From Anaerolineae bacterium (GTDB lineage Bacteria; Chloroflexota; Anaerolineae; Anaerolineales; Anaerolineaceae), in assembly GCA_011176685.1 (NCBI GenBank), contig DUED01000030.1, positions 41,836-105,835 of the forward strand: 64,000 nt of DNA, read 5' to 3'. How positions within the stretch are numbered: the first letter of the stretch is position 1; each line of letters opens with the position of its first letter. Both the position numbers and the translations under genes were made by a program. Shown here one piece after another: positions 37,381 through 46,103 of the stretch. Under the pieces are notes generated by a model. That model saw only the letters and a program-made list of their open reading frames with translations. It searched no databases and had not been told where the DNA came from.

Positions 37381-37512
37381 GAGGGCACAATGCCTGTTAC
37401 TTACACAAATATTGTGAATATTGAAAATGATTTACAAAATCTAATCTCAAAACCTCATTCATTTAATACAGGTAAAAAATGAGATTGTCAATATCCGTGG
37501 CAATGTGCCCTC
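37381..37512. repeat. Nested inverted-repeat element between PTS IIC and IIA genes
   Basis: Three nested arms: 37381-37394 with 37499-37512 (14 bp, one mismatch), 37418-37424 with 37488-37494 (7 bp) and 37443-37449 with 37480-37486 (7 bp). Together they form a 132-bp element inside the 409-bp IIC-IIA gap. No reading frame is recognised, and the flanks show no clear target duplication. Confidence 0.65.
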
Positions 37513-37657
37513 AGGAATTATTAATCATTGCATAGTATTTTTATATTTCACAAAAAAAAGTTATTTATAGTGACGGATAATAAGAATTGTAATTGAAATT
37601 ATCTACATAATCATGAAAAAACAAGTTGGGATATTTTTTTAAAAAGGAAATGAAAAC

Positions 37658-38029
37658 ATGAAGGAAAGTAAAAAAAACACTGGTGAATTTATCTCAGAGA
37701 AGAATGAGGTATATATAAAGATTATTGCATTGGCTGGTGACGCCAAGAGCAAAGTATTTGAAGCATTGTCAATGACTCAGGAAGGTCATTATTCCAAGGC
37801 CAGACAAATTTTAAAGGAAGCGACTAAGAATATAAATAAAGCCAGAAAAATCCAGCAAATTTTACTAACAGAGGAAGCCAGGGGCATAAATGTACTCCCA
37901 TCGATTCTACTGACTCATGCTATGGATATTCTCATTACGGCAGAAAGTGAAAGATACCTGGCAATTAATATTATTAATTTATTTGAGAGTGTAATTCAAC
38001 GACCACCAAAGAGAGGTGATTTAAAATGA
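37658..38029 (+). CDS. PTS lactose/cellobiose-family EIIA component
   Basis: Cytosolic phosphocarrier, 123 residues, which takes phosphate from HPr. The helical-bundle pattern IIALAGDAKSKVFEALSMTQ and the active-site histidine in SILLTHAMDILITAE (His about 91) match LacF/ChbA-type EIIA. AAAAAGGAAATG supports ATG 37658. The stop overlaps the start of the next gene (ATGA at 38026-38029), so translation is coupled to the SIS protein. No HPr or EI is in the window. Confidence 0.88.
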   Translation: MKESKKNTGEFISEKNEVYIKIIALAGDAKSKVFEALSMTQEGHYSKARQILKEATKNINKARKIQQILLTEEARGINVLPSILLTHAMDILITAESERYLAINIINLFESVIQRPPKRGDLK

Positions 38030-38763
38030 GGAGATATGAAGAATATTTTACAAAAGTTTTAAAAATTGTTAATAGTGTTTTGGATACGCAAGGACAAAAT
38101 ATTGAATTAGCTGCAGAGATTGTAAGCCAGACAATTGCTAAAGATGGTTTGGTTCATGCCTTAGGCGTTGGACATTCACATTGCTTGGCAGAGGAAGTAT
38201 TTTGGAGAGCTGGAACATTGGTTCCTATCCACGCGATTTTAGAACCAAGCATGATCGGCATGACAGAAATCATTAAAAGTGCTTATATGGAGAAGCTCGA
38301 AGGCACTGGCTCTATCATATGTGACTATCATCGTATAGATCCCCCAGATGCTCTTATTGCTATATCAAATTCAGGCAATAATGCGATGCCCATTGATGTA
38401 GCAATGGAGGCAAAGAAGAGGGGGGTCAAGGTTATTGCGATTTGTTCAGCTACATTCGCCAAAAATCTGGAGCCACGTCACTCAAGTGGAAAGAAGTTGA
38501 TTGACATTGCAGATGTGGTAATTGATAACTGCGGGCAAATTGGAGATACATGCATGCACATAGAAGGCCTTGAACAAGGATTAGGTCCAACTTCGACAAT
38601 TACGGGAGCATTCATTATCAATTCCCTTCTGGTCCAAGCTGCTGCCAATTTGAATGAAGCAGGCATCAAACCAATTGTATACTGGAGTGGAAATTTAAAG
38701 GATGGAATGAAAGCCAACCAGGAGTATGTGAACCGTTACTGGACTCGAATTCGCAATCTTTAG
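38026..38763 (+). CDS. SIS-domain sugar-phosphate protein, UPF0309 family
   Basis: A 245-residue cytosolic protein with a single SIS fold, the domain of phosphosugar isomerases and deacetylases. GVGHSHCLAEEVFWRAG (about 46-62), ALIAISNSGNNAMPIDVA (the phosphate-binding Ser-rich loop) and RHSSGKKL match the UPF0309 group, which is often placed next to PTS genes. A four-base overlap with EIIA argues that it acts on the phosphorylated sugar delivered by this PTS. The reaction is unknown. Confidence 0.85.
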   Translation: MRRYEEYFTKVLKIVNSVLDTQGQNIELAAEIVSQTIAKDGLVHALGVGHSHCLAEEVFWRAGTLVPIHAILEPSMIGMTEIIKSAYMEKLEGTGSIICDYHRIDPPDALIAISNSGNNAMPIDVAMEAKKRGVKVIAICSATFAKNLEPRHSSGKKLIDIADVVIDNCGQIGDTCMHIEGLEQGLGPTSTITGAFIINSLLVQAAANLNEAGIKPIVYWSGNLKDGMKANQEYVNRYWTRIRNL

Positions 38764-38802
38764 ATAGAAACAAATAACATATTAAAGAATAGGAGAGTTA
38801 TT

Positions 38803-39510
38803 ATGCTTGAAATTATTGCCGAAACAGTAGAAGATGCTCTTGCCGCTGAGGCTGGAGGTGCAACACAGCTTGATTTAAAATCGGATTTTGTGGAGGATGG
38901 TCTCACACCAACAGCTGGAATGGTTGAGCGTATATGTTCCCAGGTAAGTATAGATGTGATCGTGATGGTTCGAACCCGTGCCAACGGGATGGTACTCACG
39001 CCAGATGATATTGCGATTATGTGTCACGACATTGAACTATCTCGTGAGAGGGGTGCGGCTGGATTTTTACTTGGTGCAATTACAAAAGGAAGAGAGATAG
39101 ATTCAGAAGCAATAGAAGCATTTAAGACAGCTGCAGGAGGTTTGCCAATACATTTCCACTTGGCATGGGAGAAAACTAAAGACCTTAATAATACACTTGA
39201 GCAATTAATAGGGTTAGGCATAAAAAGTGTACGTACTACGGGCGGTTCGGGTGTTGGTGCAAAGGTAGAAAATGGAATCAGCAAAGTTCGCGATTTTAAA
39301 GAGCTGGCTAATGGTCGTATAGATTTACTCTTTGCTGGGGGAGTTAACGCAGAGAATATCGGTCAATTAGTAAAAGGGACAGGGGTTGTGCACGCGCATG
39401 CTGGCTCAAGTGTCCGCATACCACCGAATCCAAAAGGGCACGTTGTTGAAGATAAGGTAAGAGCTTTACGCAAAGCCTTAGATCTTGCAGTTAATGGGAT
39501 TTTATCTTGA
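38803..39510 (+). CDS. cutC: CutC-family TIM-barrel protein
   Basis: A 235-residue protein of the CutC family. It opens MLEIIAETVEDALAAEAGGATQLDL and continues with GLTPTAGMVERI, MVRTRANG, GFLLGAITKGREID and HFHLAWEK, then RTTGGSG and LLFAGGV on the barrel C-terminal side. CutC was named for copper homeostasis, but its biochemical role is unsettled. Location directly downstream of PTS and SIS genes suggests a function in sugar-phosphate metabolism instead; this is inference. AGGAGAG precedes ATG 38803. Confidence 0.8.
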   Translation: MLEIIAETVEDALAAEAGGATQLDLKSDFVEDGLTPTAGMVERICSQVSIDVIVMVRTRANGMVLTPDDIAIMCHDIELSRERGAAGFLLGAITKGREIDSEAIEAFKTAAGGLPIHFHLAWEKTKDLNNTLEQLIGLGIKSVRTTGGSGVGAKVENGISKVRDFKELANGRIDLLFAGGVNAENIGQLVKGTGVVHAHAGSSVRIPPNPKGHVVEDKVRALRKALDLAVNGILS

Positions 39511-39951
39511 GTGATATCCATTGGAATGGTAAAGTCTATAAGTCCCCAATTTTTCCCCTCTATTGGAAATCATTATAATAATCCTTAGAAAGAGATTATT
39601 AATTAGTGAAATTACCCTTTAATATATTGTGAATTCAACTCAAAAGTTACGTGCATTTGGGCCATAAGATGTTTTTCATTGAATGTTGATAGCCCTCAGC
39701 CTAGTACTGAACTAAGGGGAGCTAGCCAACTAGCGCACTCAGACATTGAATATTTTGATAATAGCAAGATGTGATCTGGTGTTAAGAATTTTAGGCGCAA
39801 TCTATGTTTGTGTGGGGTGATTCGGGTTGTAATTGAGAGTAGAGCATCTCTACGAGACTTCCTTCGGTCGCAAGCAATGCAGAGAAGAAGTGGCAAACAA
39901 GATTTATTAACCCTGTATTTCCATCATAATAGATTGAAATCGATTTTTACT
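39511..39951. other. Intergenic region, no gene recognised
   Basis: About 440 bp between the convergent cutC and YczE-type genes. AATAATC/GATTATT at about 39582-39602 could act as a weak terminator stem. The remainder has no reading frame with coding character. Confidence 0.4.
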
Positions 39952-40626
39952 TCATTTCTTCAATTTTTGTATTAGAAACGCAAAATCCTGGTGGATATAT
40001 TTGTGTTCAACTTTTTTGACATCAAATTTGAACATTCTGAATGTTGTTTGAATAAAAAATCCAAGCCCTAATGACATGATCAGCGTCCCCCAGCCCACAG
40101 ATCCACCCAGGAAATATCCAATGGTCAATACAGTGACTTCTATCGAACTCCTAATCAATCCTACAGGTTTATTGGCCAGTTTTGTCAACATGATCATCAA
40201 GCCATCCCGGGGGCCAGCCCCTAACTGGGCACTTAAATAGAAATATGCTGCCAGACTGATCGTGAACATACCGATGAATATCATCAAAAAGCTCGGGATT
40301 GTATTATCGAATACTGGAATAAGGTTGTTAATTGTTAATAAATCAATAAACATACCAATAAAGATAACGTTTCCGATAGTTCCCCAACCGATTCTCTCAC
40401 CGAGAATCAAATCTAAAATAACAATCACTGCACCCATGATATTTACTGCGCTTCCTAAGGTGATATTCAACTGGAGAGATAGTCCCTGATGAAAGACACC
40501 CCACGGCGCAAGACCCTGCTGAGCGTTTATGGTCATTACAATACCAAAAGCGTATAAGAAATAACCGATCATCAATCTTGGAATTTTTAATATAATGTTC
40601 TTTATGGTCTGATCCCTTCTCGGCAT
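39952..40626 (-). CDS. YczE/YyaS/YitT-family membrane protein
   Basis: Integral membrane protein of 224 residues with about five to six helices. LMIGYFLYAFGIVMTINAQ, GLAPWGVFHQGLS and GAGPRDGLMIMLTK are characteristic of this family, which is widespread in Firmicutes and others and has no firmly established function (some members are linked to export or regulation of peptide products). It ends the AT-rich PTS region and is convergent with cutC. Confidence 0.82.
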   Translation of the reverse strand: MPRRDQTIKNIILKIPRLMIGYFLYAFGIVMTINAQQGLAPWGVFHQGLSLQLNITLGSAVNIMGAVIVILDLILGERIGWGTIGNVIFIGMFIDLLTINNLIPVFDNTIPSFLMIFIGMFTISLAAYFYLSAQLGAGPRDGLMIMLTKLANKPVGLIRSSIEVTVLTIGYFLGGSVGWGTLIMSLGLGFFIQTTFRMFKFDVKKVEHKYIHQDFAFLIQKLKK

Positions 40627-40882
40627 TTATGCTTACATATAGGAAAATAATTTGACAGGGATTTATAACAAAGAAAGACAAACCGGTCAACTGTTTCTCT
40701 AAATTCCTGCCCAGTATGTCTGTGATGGATTCAACTACTAAGCGCAACAATGATTTGTTGAGAATACCATAGCAGGTGTTCTAAAGAAAAAATATTTTCT
40801 AGGGATTTTATTCAAACCATTGATCATAATTTGAATGTCAGATTCGGCAATAGATATAAAGGATGGGTTCTGGCGGAAACTG

Positions 40883-42112
40883 TTATTTTTGAGAATACAG
40901 CTCGATGATCTTCAGTATGACCTGTACGGCTTTTTCCATCGATTGTACCGGGATATACTCGTAAGGTCCGTGGAAGTTATGCCCACCGGCGAACAGGTTA
41001 GGCGTGGGCAAGCCCATATATGACAGGCGCGCTCCATCGGTGCCGCCGCGGATAGGTTTGATGACTGGCTTAATGCCAAGCTCCTGCATGGCTTGCTTGG
41101 CGGTCTCGACGATGTGCATCACTGGCTGGATGACCGCTTTCATATTGCGGTAGCTCTCAACTAAATCAACCGACACAGTTCCCGGACCATATTTATGGTT
41201 GATGAACTCCGCGCATTTGAGCAGCATCTCTTGTTTGTGCTTGAATTTTTTACTGTCGTGGTCGCGGATGAGCAGCTGTGCCTGGGTCTCTTCAACGCTG
41301 GCTTTGGTCATGCGCCACAGGTGGAAGAAACCCTCACGTCCTTGTGTGTATTCCGGGCGCTGTGCTGCGGGCAGCAGGTTGAAGAACTCCATGAAGACAA
41401 TCTGGGAGTTGACCAGCACACCCTTGGCGTCGCCGGGGTGGACACTCTTACCCTTAACAGTGATATCTGCCCGGTCGGCGTTGAAATTTTCGTACTCCAA
41501 CTCGCCCACTGGACCACCGTCCAGGGTGTAGGCGAAATCGGCAGCGAAACTCTTGATATCGAAATACTCGTTGCCTTTGCCCGTCTCCTCATCTGGCGTG
41601 AAAGCGACTTTGATGGTGCCGTGTTTGAATTCGGGATGCTCCAGCATGTATTCAAGCGCAGTCATAATCTCCGCCAGGCCGGCTTTATCGTCGGCGCCCA
41701 GCAGGGTGCTGCCATCAGTAGTAATCAGCGTTTGCCCGACATAATGTTTTAGTGTCGGGAATTCCTGCGGGGATAACGACATCTTTTTTGCTTTGTTGAG
41801 CGATATATCTCCGCCGTCATAGTTCTCAATCACCTGCGGCTTTACGTTCTTACCGGAAAAGTCCGGACTGGTGTCCATGTGAGCCAGGAAGCCGATCACC
41901 GGCAATTTTTTATCTACGTTGGCTGGCAATGTGGCGGTTACAAAACATTTCTGGTTGAGCTTCACGTCCTGCAAGCCCAATTGCTCGAGCTCTTTTTCGA
42001 GCAGGCGCGCCAGCTCCCACTGGTTCTCAGTGGTGGGAATGGTGCTGCTGTCGTGGTCGGATTGGGTATCAATTTTTACGTAACGCAGGAATCGTTTACT
42101 GACGCTGGACAT
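40883..42112 (-). CDS. pepT: Peptidase T (tripeptide aminopeptidase)
   Basis: M20B zinc peptidase of 409 residues that removes N-terminal residues from tripeptides in the cytoplasm. Metal-site motifs are FLAHMDTSPD (His and Asp), GADDKAGLAE (bridging Asp), FTPDEETGKG (Glu-Glu) and PIRGGTDGARLSYMGLPTPNLFAGGHNFHG. ATG 42112 is chosen because CAAAGGAGC lies just upstream; the longer frame to 42238 would overlap the divergent holB gene. Length matches the family. Confidence 0.93.
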   Translation of the reverse strand: MSSVSKRFLRYVKIDTQSDHDSSTIPTTENQWELARLLEKELEQLGLQDVKLNQKCFVTATLPANVDKKLPVIGFLAHMDTSPDFSGKNVKPQVIENYDGGDISLNKAKKMSLSPQEFPTLKHYVGQTLITTDGSTLLGADDKAGLAEIMTALEYMLEHPEFKHGTIKVAFTPDEETGKGNEYFDIKSFAADFAYTLDGGPVGELEYENFNADRADITVKGKSVHPGDAKGVLVNSQIVFMEFFNLLPAAQRPEYTQGREGFFHLWRMTKASVEETQAQLLIRDHDSKKFKHKQEMLLKCAEFINHKYGPGTVSVDLVESYRNMKAVIQPVMHIVETAKQAMQELGIKPVIKPIRGGTDGARLSYMGLPTPNLFAGGHNFHGPYEYIPVQSMEKAVQVILKIIELYSQK

Positions 42113-42206
42113 AAGTGCTCCTTTGTGTCTTGGAATAATAGCTGAAGTTATTTTATCTTTTAATTTTGGAAAAATCAAGGCGCTGGGTTGGAAGTAGGGA
42201 AAGTGG

Positions 42207-42235
42207 TTGCCAAGCTTGCCGCTCTGCGCTACAAT
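42207..42235 (+). promoter_or_regulatory. Candidate leaderless promoter of holB
   Basis: -35 TTGCCA (42207-42212), 17-bp spacer, -10 TACAAT (42230-42235); ATG 42243 starts seven bases after the -10, where transcription would begin. Confidence 0.55.
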
Positions 42236-42242
42236 CATTGCT

Positions 42243-43244
42243 ATGAGTTGGGATATTCTGGGACATGAGTGGGCAGTGGATATGCTGAGGCAGCATATTG
42301 CTGGCGGGCAGTTACGGCATGCCTACCTGTTCACTGGACCCAAAGGTGTGGGCAGACGTACAATGGCGCTGCGCTTTGCGCAGGCCATCAATTGCCCAAA
42401 GCCCAAGTCGCCGGGTGTGCCCTGCCGAGAGTGCCGCATCTGCAAGCAGATAGAAGCCATGCAGCAGGCAGACTTGAGCGTGGTGCAGGCAGAAATCGAG
42501 GGCGGGGTGATCAAGGTGGGTAGCGTGCGCGAGCTACGGCATGCTCTCTCGCTGACACCCTATGAAGCCCCTTACCGCATTGCGCTGCTGCTGCGTTTTG
42601 AGGAAGCCAATGATAATGCCCAGAATGCCCTGCTGAAAACGCTGGAAGAGCCCAACCCGCGTGTGGTGCTGCTGCTGACGGCTGACATGGCGGAACACCT
42701 GCTGCCTACTATTGAATCGCGCTGTGAGGTGCTGCGCCTGCGACCCATGCCGCTGGAGGAGCTCGCCAAAGCGCTGGAGGAAAGGGGAACTGCGGCGGAT
42801 GAAGCGCGCACGCTAGCGCATATTTCCGGCGGAAAGCCGGGAACTGCCCTGCGCCTGCTGGCTGAACCGCAATTGCAGGAGGGGCGCCGCGTCTGGCTGG
42901 ATAAGCTGCTGGAGCTAATGCAAGCAACGCGCCGCGCACGTTTTGCCTTTACCGGGCAGAAGACCAGGGGACAGGAGCGCGGGGATGTGAAAGAAGACCT
43001 GCGTGAGGGTTTGACCCATTGGCTATCCTTTTGGCGCGATGTGCTGCTGGTGGCCAGCGGTTCAGATGCACCGCTGACCAACCTGGATTATGCAGAAGAT
43101 ATCCAGCGTGCAGCCAAGGGGATGGATGTGGAAGCTTCAAGCAAGCAGGTCAAGACGCACCAGAAAGCCCTTTCGCGGATATATACAGCCAATTTACGCT
43201 TGTTGTTAGAAGCGCTGTTGTTGGGATTTCCTAAGCAAAGATAA
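42243..43244 (+). CDS. holB: DNA polymerase III subunit delta prime
   Basis: Clamp-loader subunit, 333 residues with an AAA+ domain. It reads SWDILGHEWAVDMLRQHIA, then GPKGVGRRTMAL, a P-loop with Arg replacing Lys as is common in non-ATPase delta prime, and a four-cysteine zinc module (CPKPKSPGVPCRECRICKQ). The SRC motif appears in TIESRCEVLRLRP. In the clamp loader it opens the sliding clamp together with gamma/tau and delta. The ATG at 42243 is chosen for promoter spacing and family alignment. Confidence 0.9.
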   Translation: MSWDILGHEWAVDMLRQHIAGGQLRHAYLFTGPKGVGRRTMALRFAQAINCPKPKSPGVPCRECRICKQIEAMQQADLSVVQAEIEGGVIKVGSVRELRHALSLTPYEAPYRIALLLRFEEANDNAQNALLKTLEEPNPRVVLLLTADMAEHLLPTIESRCEVLRLRPMPLEELAKALEERGTAADEARTLAHISGGKPGTALRLLAEPQLQEGRRVWLDKLLELMQATRRARFAFTGQKTRGQERGDVKEDLREGLTHWLSFWRDVLLVASGSDAPLTNLDYAEDIQRAAKGMDVEASSKQVKTHQKALSRIYTANLRLLLEALLLGFPKQR

Positions 43245-43366
43245 CATTAAAATTATTTATTAAGCGTGGAGGGCGGTAATAACTTTCCGATGCAATACAG
43301 GAACTTATAGAAAGATTTTGGCGTCTAGTGATAGATGCCCTCCAGGATATTATATTGAGTATTGCT

Positions 43367-43390
43367 GGCGGCTATGGAAAGCCGCCCTAC
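43367..43390. repeat. REP-like palindromic repeat, copy 1
   Basis: GGCGGCTATGGAAAGCCGCC followed by CTAC: a 6-bp stem with an 8-base loop. Identical to copy 2 (44277-44300) and one base different from copy 3 (44322-44345). Confidence 0.85.
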
Positions 43391-43432
43391 AGGATTTTTT
43401 ATTGGGTTGGTGTGTGGTATTACAGGTCAGGA

Positions 43433-43482
43433 TTTCGTGGGCGTGGCAAGTGGTTGGGGGGCAGATAAAGACAGATGCTGCC
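43433..43482. repeat. Duplicated fragment of the riboflavin ABC ATPase gene
   Basis: Matches 44409-44455, the C-terminal coding part of the nearby ATPase gene, with three substitutions and a 3-bp insertion. It lies in the holB/methyltransferase gap, ending next to the methyltransferase stop codon. Confidence 0.75.
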
Positions 43483-43483
43483 C

Positions 43484-44215
43484 CTACCAAACCCCTGGCA
43501 GCAGACGGTAGCGGGTCTTCTTGGCATATTCTTGATAGCCCGGCAGTTCTTTCATTAGGGTCTTATCCTCCAGATAGGTGCGCAGGATGAACAGCGCTGC
43601 TGATGCTGCAGTCGGGAGGAATGCCCACACCGAGCCCAGCAGGAAAGGGGTGGCTAGCTGCGACAGGATCGCGCCAACATAGCCCGGGTGGCGCAACCAG
43701 CGGTAGGGTCCTCTGGTTGCCACGCTGTGTCCACGTTCTTCCTGGATTCGTACACCTTCGGAAAAGAAGGCATTGGACGCCATCGCCCACAGGAACAGTA
43801 CAAAGCCGAGGATCATGATCACTAGTCCGATGAGGTGACAGGCAAGATGCATGGTTTGCGACCAGTGAAAACGCGTATCCAGTCCTGCCACTACCCATGA
43901 GGCAATTGGGAAAACCCCGGCAGCCAGACTGGCGACCCATTTATCCCAGACCTTGGTACCTTTACCCCCGATGCCTTTCTCCCGCTCAGCCAGCAGCTTG
44001 GGATTGATCGGCATCAGGATCAGCGGATGGGCAGCCATGAAGGCAGTCAGGGCGCCGATAAGTATCCAACCCCACAGCCAGTCCCACCTGCCAACTACAA
44101 GGACCAGGACCAAGCTATAGCCTACCATACCCAGGGCAGCCTGCATGATCCAGGAAATAATTGCGCGGCGTGTTCCGGGTGAAATTTCATGTTTATTAGG
44201 TGATTGCCTGCCCAT
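43484..44215 (-). CDS. Isoprenylcysteine carboxyl-methyltransferase-like membrane protein
   Basis: A 243-residue membrane protein with about five helices. The C-terminal part GPYRWLRHPGYVGAILSQLATPFLLGS, then YLEDKTLMKELPGYQEYAKKTRYRLLPG, is the SAM-binding signature of the ICMT/PEMT-type methyltransferase family (RHPxY...E...Y). These enzymes methylate lipids or small molecules at the membrane; bacterial substrates are generally unknown. ATG 44215 is preferred over TTG 44230 because AAGGAG lies between them. It is downstream of the ABC operon, separated by REP-like repeats. Confidence 0.82.
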   Translation of the reverse strand: MGRQSPNKHEISPGTRRAIISWIMQAALGMVGYSLVLVLVVGRWDWLWGWILIGALTAFMAAHPLILMPINPKLLAEREKGIGGKGTKVWDKWVASLAAGVFPIASWVVAGLDTRFHWSQTMHLACHLIGLVIMILGFVLFLWAMASNAFFSEGVRIQEERGHSVATRGPYRWLRHPGYVGAILSQLATPFLLGSVWAFLPTAASAALFILRTYLEDKTLMKELPGYQEYAKKTRYRLLPGVW

Positions 44216-44276
44216 CTTGAGCTCCTTCAAAATTATATCAACTTTTGAAAAGGCGGCTGTTTCCTGCTACAAATTT

Positions 44277-44300
44277 GGCGGCTATGGAAAGCCGCCCTAC
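44277..44300. repeat. REP-like palindromic repeat, copy 2
   Basis: Same 24-bp sequence as copy 1, in the 126-bp gap between the methyltransferase and ATPase genes. Confidence 0.85.
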
Positions 44301-44321
44301 CTAATTGCTATCTTTAATACC

Positions 44322-44345
44322 GGCGGCTATGGAAAGCTGCCCTAC
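44322..44345. repeat. REP-like palindromic repeat, copy 3
   Basis: One base differs from the others (GCTGCC for GCCGCC). Its end contains the stop codon of the ATPase gene, so the repeat has been co-opted into the 3' end of that frame. Confidence 0.85.
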
Positions 44346-45097
44346 TGAATGGCTGCCCTAAGTTTGCGAGCCAGCGCTATGAACTGTTTGCTGTAGCGCA
44401 CATTTTCTTTTCGCGGGCGCGGCAAGTGGTTGGGCAGATCAAGACAGATGCTGCCTGGGCGTTGGGTGAGCACTACCACACGATCAGAAAGCAGCAGCGC
44501 TTCGGAGATGGAATGGGTGACCATCACCACGGTCTTACGCCGAGCGCGCCAGATGCGCAGCAGTTCTGCTCCCATGCGCTCACGTGTTATGGCATCCAGC
44601 GAGCCGAAGGGTTCGTCCAGCAGCAACAGACCGGGATCTTGAATGAGCGCCCGCGCAATGGCTACTCGCTGGGCCATGCCGCCGGAAAGCGTCGCCGGCC
44701 AGGCATGCAGGAATTCTTCCAAGCCAACCAGCCGCACCAGCCCCATTGCTTGTTCTGAAATTTCATGTTGTGGGACACCGCGCAGCTCCAGCGGCAGGGT
44801 GATGTTTGCCAGCACATCCCGCCAGGGCATCAGGTTAGCTTGCTGGAAAACAAGGCCAACTGAAGAGTCGTCGCTGCTGTCGGTGAAGTGGATTTCGCCG
44901 CTTGTTGGTTTTAGCAGACCCGCCAGCAGGCGCAGCAGGGTGCTCTTGCCACTTCCGGAAGGTCCCAGCACGCATACGAACTCCTGCGGTGCGACATTGA
45001 AGCTGATACCTTGGAGGGCTTCGAGAGGCCCTTCTTGCTCTGCGAAGGTTTTACTAAGGTTCTGTATGCAGATGGTGGGTACAACTTTATCTATCAA
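44342..45097 (-). CDS. Riboflavin (predicted) ABC transporter ATP-binding protein
   Basis: ABC ATPase of the NitT/TauT family, 251 residues: Walker A GPSGSGKSTLL (about 45-55), Q-loop FQQANLMPW, signature LSGGMAQRVAIARA, Walker B LLLLDEPFGSLD, and the switch His in VTHSISEA. It would power the permease encoded two genes upstream. Six bases separate it from the binding-protein gene. The operon is headed by an FMN riboswitch, which points to riboflavin rather than the sulfonate, nitrate or thiamine precursor substrates of relatives. Confidence 0.88.
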   Translation of the reverse strand: MIDKVVPTICIQNLSKTFAEQEGPLEALQGISFNVAPQEFVCVLGPSGSGKSTLLRLLAGLLKPTSGEIHFTDSSDDSSVGLVFQQANLMPWRDVLANITLPLELRGVPQHEISEQAMGLVRLVGLEEFLHAWPATLSGGMAQRVAIARALIQDPGLLLLDEPFGSLDAITRERMGAELLRIWRARRKTVVMVTHSISEALLLSDRVVVLTQRPGSICLDLPNHLPRPRKENVRYSKQFIALARKLRAAIQ

Positions 45098-45103
45098 TGC
45101 TGC

Positions 45104-46093
45104 TTATGGCTCCGCAACAAACTCGTTGCTGAATGCTTGTGCAAGGACCAGCGGCTCTTTCAGCAAGCCCATCTCCAGCAGGATGTCCTGCATGTTGTGC
45201 CAGGCCTGCGGATCAGAATAACCGTAACGCTCGGCTTGATACAATTCTATCGAAGCTGCCAGCACCTGCTTTTGTACTTCCTGGTCGGCTGGTGTTAGGT
45301 TTGCTAAATTCTCAACGTGTTTCTGGCTGATCTCATACGCTTCATCCGGATGTTCAATGGTGTACAGGATGCCCTTAAGTGTCGCTGTGGCCATGGCACG
45401 CACCAGTTCGGGTTTTTCCTGAAGGGTATTTTCGCTGGTTACCAACCCGTTACCTACCAGTGAAAGGTAATCGGAGACGCGCAGCACAGTCACATCGTAG
45501 CCCTCAGCGCGCAGCTTGATGGGCTCGTTGCTGACATATATCACCGCTGCATCATCCAGCCCGTCTGCCAGTGCTTCCACCTGGGTGAAGCCGATCGAAT
45601 CCAGGGTCAGGTCGCTTTCCTGTAAACCGCCGGCGTTCAGCAGGGCACGCAAGCCGATGTAGCTGGCACCATATAAGCCGGGGATGCCCACACGTTTGCC
45701 TTTCAGGTCAGCAGGTTGGTGGATATTTTGCTCCGCCATGGCGACCACACCCACTGGATACTGCTGGTACCAGGCCATCACATACACCACTGGTAAGCCC
45801 TGCGCGCGTCCCAGCAGCACCTGCTCACCAGAAACGATGGCAAATTCCAGCTCGCCAGCGCCGATCAACGCCACGCTGTCGGTCTCCATGTTGTAGTCCA
45901 TGCTCACATCCAGGCCTTGTTCGCGGTAAAAACCCTTTTCAATGGCTACATACAGCGGCGCGAACTGCACGTTGGGGATATATCCGACCGGCAATCTAAT
46001 GGGAGTAAGGTCATTACTTATTTTTTCTGGCTGGCTTATACATCCAACCAGTGCAGTTAGCAGGGTAATAATCATGAATATTTTTGCTTTCAT
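45104..46093 (-). CDS. ribY: Riboflavin (predicted) ABC transporter substrate-binding lipoprotein, RibY-like
   Basis: Extracytoplasmic NMT1/SsuA-like binding protein, 329 residues, lipoprotein with lipobox LVGC (Cys18). The domain shows LPVGYIPNVQFAPLYVAIEKG, DLKGKRVGIPGLYGASYIGLRALL and SLVGNGLVTSENTL. NMT1-family receptors bind thiamine precursors, but homologues controlled by FMN riboswitches in Chloroflexota were described as the RibY receptor of RibXY. Ten bases separate it from ribX. Ligand assignment rests on the riboswitch and family, not on visible binding residues. Confidence 0.8.
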   Translation of the reverse strand: MKAKIFMIITLLTALVGCISQPEKISNDLTPIRLPVGYIPNVQFAPLYVAIEKGFYREQGLDVSMDYNMETDSVALIGAGELEFAIVSGEQVLLGRAQGLPVVYVMAWYQQYPVGVVAMAEQNIHQPADLKGKRVGIPGLYGASYIGLRALLNAGGLQESDLTLDSIGFTQVEALADGLDDAAVIYVSNEPIKLRAEGYDVTVLRVSDYLSLVGNGLVTSENTLQEKPELVRAMATATLKGILYTIEHPDEAYEISQKHVENLANLTPADQEVQKQVLAASIELYQAERYGYSDPQAWHNMQDILLEMGLLKEPLVLAQAFSNEFVAEP

Positions 46094-46103
46094 AACTCTC
46101 CTT

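Noticed and set aside
35580..38029. Assignment of the PTS to cellobiose or chitobiose
   Set aside because: Components match the lactose/cellobiose family, but no phospho-beta-glucosidase or deacetylase is present, so the sugar was left open.
42113..42238. N-terminal extension of peptidase T
   Set aside because: It overlaps the divergent holB promoter and start; a good ribosome site precedes ATG 42112 and family alignment starts there.
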